Source: Mycolicibacterium litorale
GTDB lineage: Bacteria; Actinomycetota; Actinomycetes; Mycobacteriales; Mycobacteriaceae
Length of the DNA: 64,000 bases
Direction of reading: 5' to 3'
Assembly: GCF_014218295.1 (NCBI RefSeq)
Contig: NZ_AP023287.1
Span: forward strand, 1,674,001-1,738,000
Part shown: in pieces, positions 61,151 through 64,000 of the stretch
Numbering within the stretch: the first letter of the stretch is position 1
How the letters are laid out: each line of letters begins with the position of its first letter
Notes under the pieces: generated by a model
What the model was told of the DNA's origin: nothing
Seen by the model: only the letters and a program-made list of their open reading frames with translations
Databases searched by the model: none
Position numbers and translations under genes: made by a program

Positions 61151-63276
61151 GCCGGTGCCGCCGTGCTCAGGCCGCGGCGTCGGCTACGCATCGCGGGTCG
61201 CGGCGCGATGGAGAAGCGTAGAACCAGCGCTTCGGACTCCTCCGGGCCGGTGCCCGTGAGGTCGCGGAAACGCCGCTGGAGGTCGGCGAGTTCGTCGGCG
61301 AAGGCCGGCGAGAGCTCGTGCAGTTCCCGCTCGTCGTGGGCGTAGAGGAAGACCGGCGAGACCGGATGGGTCGCCACCCCGGAGATTTCGGCGGCCGTCC
61401 ACACCGCCTCCGTCACCGAACCCCCGCGCAGGTAGTCGCTCAACGTCCGGCCCGAGACCGTGACGACGCCCAGTGCGGCACTCGACGTCAGCCGGTCGTA
61501 GGTGTCGTCACCCAACGCCGCCCCCGCCCGCCACCGCGCCAGATTCGCCATCACTTCGCCTCGGCGCAGGATGTCGAGCTTCACCAGATCGGTCGCCCCC
61601 AGCTCGAGCGTGCGCACGTCGATGCCGGTGTCGGGCAACGGGTCACCCGGCCACCGCAACTCGGAGAACATCTCGGCATGCAGGCGCGGGGTCAGGTACC
61701 TGATGCGGTCGGTCGCCGCCAGGATCTCGGCCGCGCGCGCGATGTCGGCGGGCTCGGTGAGGATCGACAGGCGGCCACCTTCGGCCTCCGCCGCCGCGGT
61801 CAGCGCCTGCACCTGCGCAGCGCTGATCGGCGTGCCCGAACCATGGTGCCGATTGGTCTCACGGCGCATCACCGCCGGATAGAGGCGGGCGAGGTCCGGA
61901 TCGTCGCCGTCGCCGAGGCGGACGACGGCGCGCAGCGGTGTGCTCTCATCGCTGCGTTCGAGGTCCACCTCACCGACGCGGCGGTGCGCGGCGGCGGCGA
62001 CCCGTGCGTTGAACACCGCGGCACCGAGGGCGACCGCGCTGCCGCGATACGCCACGTCCATCGCTGTCGTGGCCTCGGGTGCGACGCGCAGGTGTACGGC
62101 GTTGCGGCGGGTCTCGATCCGCCACGGCTGCGAGTTGCCGCCGGACGGCGCGCGGACGGCGGCGGCGGCGACTTTCTCGACGACCGAATCCGCTTCGACG
62201 TCGGGCACGGGGTCGTCGGCGACGGCCGCGACGGGCGGGGCGGTGAGCGGATCCTCGACGTCGTCGAGCAGCGCGGCGGCATCGATGCGCACCCGCCCCG
62301 ACGACAGCGGCTCCCCGAGTCCGATCCGCCGTACGGCTTCGGTGACGGCGGTGGCGCCCAACGCGACCTCAGCGGCGAGTTGCGGCCAGGTCGTCAGGCT
62401 CGTGCCGACCTCCACCAGGGAGGCCGCCATCCGCGGTGACAGAGCGGCCGGATCGAGGATGCGCAGGACATGCGGGACCTTGTCCTTGCTCGTCAACCCG
62501 GACAACGCCGCGGAGTCGATGTCGCCGAGCAGTCCGTGCAGCAGCGGCCGGGACGGATCGAGGTCGAACCGTTCGATGTCGAGCAGCCCCCGGTCACTGG
62601 TCGCCATCAACACCGGAAGGCGTCGGGCCCTTGCACGTTCGCGCACCAACACCTTCACGTCCAGGGAGTCGCACTCCTCGACCACCACGTCGAGCCCGTC
62701 GAGGAAGGTGTCGATCGTGTCCGCCGTGACGCCCTCGGCGACCACCTGCACCGGCAGGTAGGGGTCGAGTTCGGCGATGCGCCGAGCGGCGACCACGGCC
62801 TTGTTGACTCCCACGTCGAGCAGGCCGGCGGGTACGCGGTTGAGGTTGGAGACTTCGAGCTCGTCGTAGTCGGCGAGCCTGAGTTCGCCGCAAACCCCTT
62901 GTGCCGCAAGGGTGTGCGCCACCGCGTGTCCGACGCTGAGCCCGACGACGCCGACGCGGAGCCGGCTGAGCCGCTGTTGTTCGTCGTCGGTGATCAGGTT
63001 GCGGTTGCGGTCGAGCCGCAACCGGCGGTGGGCGCGAGGCCCCAGGACGCCGACAACGGTGCGACGCCAGGGGAAGTGCGCCCATCGCATGGCTTCGTCG
63101 AGGATGTCGGCGTCCACGGGCGGGCGTAACTCGGCCAGGGCCTCGCGCAGCCGGCCGGCGCGATCGATGAACTCGACAGCCGGATCGGCCCGCAGAGCCG
63201 CCAGTGTGTCGTGGTCGTCCTCCTCGGTGAGCAGTGTGGCGCTGTAATGGTGGGAATCAGCGGGGATCCGTGTCAT
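61147..63276 (-). CDS. moeY: E1-like (ThiF/MoeB) adenylation domain fused to a nitroreductase domain (Rv1355c/MoeY type)
   Basis: A 709-residue fusion. Residues about 90-340 form an E1-like Rossmann domain: LRVGVVGLSVGHAVAHTLAA (nucleotide loop), ADYDELEVSNLNRVPAG (the DxDxVxxSNLxR motif), then EECDSLDVKVLVRERA. Residues about 380-650 form an FMN nitroreductase domain: RAPSGGNSQPWRIE (typical FMN motif), VALGAAVFNARVAAAA, RRETNRHHGSG. The C-terminal part is family-specific. E1 domains activate carboxyl groups as adenylates; the nitroreductase may oxidise or reduce the product. Its ATG overlaps the upstream gene's TGA (TGATG). Substrate unknown; the older name moeY implies a molybdopterin role that nothing here supports. 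Confidence 0.88.
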   Translation of the reverse strand: MTRIPADSHHYSATLLTEEDDHDTLAALRADPAVEFIDRAGRLREALAELRPPVDADILDEAMRWAHFPWRRTVVGVLGPRAHRRLRLDRNRNLITDDEQQRLSRLRVGVVGLSVGHAVAHTLAAQGVCGELRLADYDELEVSNLNRVPAGLLDVGVNKAVVAARRIAELDPYLPVQVVAEGVTADTIDTFLDGLDVVVEECDSLDVKVLVRERARARRLPVLMATSDRGLLDIERFDLDPSRPLLHGLLGDIDSAALSGLTSKDKVPHVLRILDPAALSPRMAASLVEVGTSLTTWPQLAAEVALGATAVTEAVRRIGLGEPLSSGRVRIDAAALLDDVEDPLTAPPVAAVADDPVPDVEADSVVEKVAAAAVRAPSGGNSQPWRIETRRNAVHLRVAPEATTAMDVAYRGSAVALGAAVFNARVAAAAHRRVGEVDLERSDESTPLRAVVRLGDGDDPDLARLYPAVMRRETNRHHGSGTPISAAQVQALTAAAEAEGGRLSILTEPADIARAAEILAATDRIRYLTPRLHAEMFSELRWPGDPLPDTGIDVRTLELGATDLVKLDILRRGEVMANLARWRAGAALGDDTYDRLTSSAALGVVTVSGRTLSDYLRGGSVTEAVWTAAEISGVATHPVSPVFLYAHDERELHELSPAFADELADLQRRFRDLTGTGPEESEALVLRFSIAPRPAMRSRRRGLSTAAPA

Positions 63277-64000
63277 CAGACCGTGACAGCCGCCGATACC
63301 AGTCCACCGATTCGGTCCAGTTGAGCGGTCACCTGCCGCGTCTCGGCGAAGAACGTCGAGACCTGCTTCGCGTCGGCGTGATTGGCGAATGTGCGCCGGT
63401 CCCACCACATCATCTTCGTCTGGTATCGCGCGTCCGGATATGGCGTCGCGGGAATCTTGGCCGCCAGCACGCCGCCGGACGACAACCAGCGATTCAGCAC
63501 ATAAGCGGCGGCCGTTGCGACCGCGAATTGCACATCGAGCAACACCATGGAATGCAGCGGCACACGCGCGAGGACGTCGGTGAGCGCGCGGCTCTGTTCG
63601 GGGTCGTCGCTCACCCATGCCGATTTGATTTCCACCACGCCGAACGGAAGGCGATCCCCGACCATTTTGCGTACCGCGTCCAATCCGGGTTGGCCGCTCC
63701 ACTCGACCACCGCGTGGCATTGGTCGACCGCGGTGTACGGACCTTTGGCCCGCACACCGCCGACCACCTGTCCCGCCTGGTTGATGCCGGCGCAGAACAA
63801 CGCGGTGTCGTCGCCGCGGTCCAGCGCCGTCGTGTCGAGGGCGGTCTCCACGCCGTGCTTCTGGTAGCTGAGCTTTGCGCCGCGAACATAATCGGCCCAC
63901 AGCTCGGGCTCCGTGGAGGGATGCGCGACGACGATCGTGCACTGGCTCGCGGCATCCCACCAGCTGGGGCTCCGATCGAGCTCCAGGATCCCGGGGGAGA
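63276..64000 (-). CDS. GNAT-like (N-acyl-amino-acid-synthase-like) protein, partial (Rv1356c type)
   Basis: Reading frame open to the window edge; at least 240 residues, N-terminus missing. The visible part contains TIVVAHPSTEPELWADYVRG, the loop LSYQKHGVETALDTTALDRG, FCAGINQAGQVVGGVRAKGP and GVVEIKSAWVSDDPEQSRAL. The order Y-G, Asp-Asp, then G-x-VVGGxRxxxP resembles acyl-homoserine-lactone- and N-acyl-amino-acid-synthase type GNAT proteins, but identity is not secure. Translationally coupled to the E1-nitroreductase gene. Counterpart of Rv1356c by position. Confidence 0.65.
   Translation of the reverse strand, partial: SPGILELDRSPSWWDAASQCTIVVAHPSTEPELWADYVRGAKLSYQKHGVETALDTTALDRGDDTALFCAGINQAGQVVGGVRAKGPYTAVDQCHAVVEWSGQPGLDAVRKMVGDRLPFGVVEIKSAWVSDDPEQSRALTDVLARVPLHSMVLLDVQFAVATAAAYVLNRWLSSGGVLAAKIPATPYPDARYQTKMMWWDRRTFANHADAKQVSTFFAETRQVTAQLDRIGGLVSAAVTV

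Noticed and set aside
61147..63960. A 937-codon ORF on the minus strand suggesting an even larger E1-nitroreductase fusion.
   Set aside because: The upstream part is an alternative frame of the GNAT-like gene; the ATG at 63276 overlapping the preceding stop (TGATG) is the natural start.

Overview
The window is high-GC actinobacterial DNA, almost certainly from a rapidly growing mycobacterium (Mycolicibacterium type). Evidence: an antigen-85 mycolyltransferase, an MspA-family porin (a hallmark of fast growers), the mycobactin genes mbtK and mbtL-M-N, an RpfB-type resuscitation factor, a 13E12-type HNH protein, the fprA/prfB/mscS/ftsE/ftsX/smpB/ssrA block, fadE23/fadE24, hisN, the pgm/crcB block, and a gene trio matching Rv1354c-Rv1355c-Rv1356c of M. 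tuberculosis. Several of these syntenic blocks lie far apart in M. tuberculosis, so the window is a mosaic of conserved segments. No prophage, complete insertion sequence or CRISPR array was seen.

Layout. 0-4 kb: SRPBCC protein, F420-type reductase, HsaA-like flavoprotein, and a DUF222-HNH protein behind a near-perfect LexA (SOS) box. 4-6.2 kb: antigen 85 and an AcuI/YhdH reductase, convergent on a shared hairpin. 6.3-10 kb: a copper/heme-type envelope locus (membrane protein, PepSY protein, PCu(A)C lipoprotein, Tat-exported Dyp peroxidase). 10-14 kb: fadE23, fadE24 (with a 16-bp palindrome upstream) and hisN. 14-24.4 kb: fprA, prfB, mscS-type channel, Pro/Thr-rich protein, ftsE, ftsX, smpB, an EamA transporter with no standard start codon, a membrane GGDEF-EAL protein, and ssrA (tmRNA) with its terminator.

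24.4-32 kb: serine beta-lactamase-like hydrolase, DUF1906 protein, CREST-type membrane protein, an unusual RpfB carrying a transposase-derived cytoplasmic domain, a TIGR02206 membrane protein, a truncated Rossmann-fold remnant and a cytochrome P450. 31.7-37.6 kb: YbaK-like deacylase pair, small membrane protein, then the mycobactin acyl-chain locus: mbtK facing mbtL-mbtM-mbtN, both ends with IdeR-type iron boxes, with an alpha/beta hydrolase (preceded by a possible 16-codon leader ORF) between them. 37.6-42.4 kb: DUF190, two crcB fluoride-channel subunits, pgm, an MFS transporter and tRNA-Ala. 42.7-53.7 kb: arylsulfatase, small proteins including a 57-residue HTH protein, a PE-PPE hydrolase/AraC/VOC/UvrA-like cluster, an MspA variant, a channel-like membrane protein, a P-loop kinase and a TetR regulator. 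53.7-64 kb: a paired acyl-CoA dehydrogenase operon, PAS protein, two consecutive TetR regulators resembling gamma-butyrolactone receptors, a KstD-like protein, and a translationally coupled operon of a GNAT-like protein, an E1(ThiF)-nitroreductase fusion and a GAF-GGDEF-EAL c-di-GMP enzyme, running off the right edge.

The most interesting items are the transposase-domain/RpfB fusion at 27.5-29.1 kb and the E1-nitroreductase/acyltransferase-like/c-di-GMP operon at 59.3-64 kb. All gene calls come from reading sequence and recalled family features; no database search was run.
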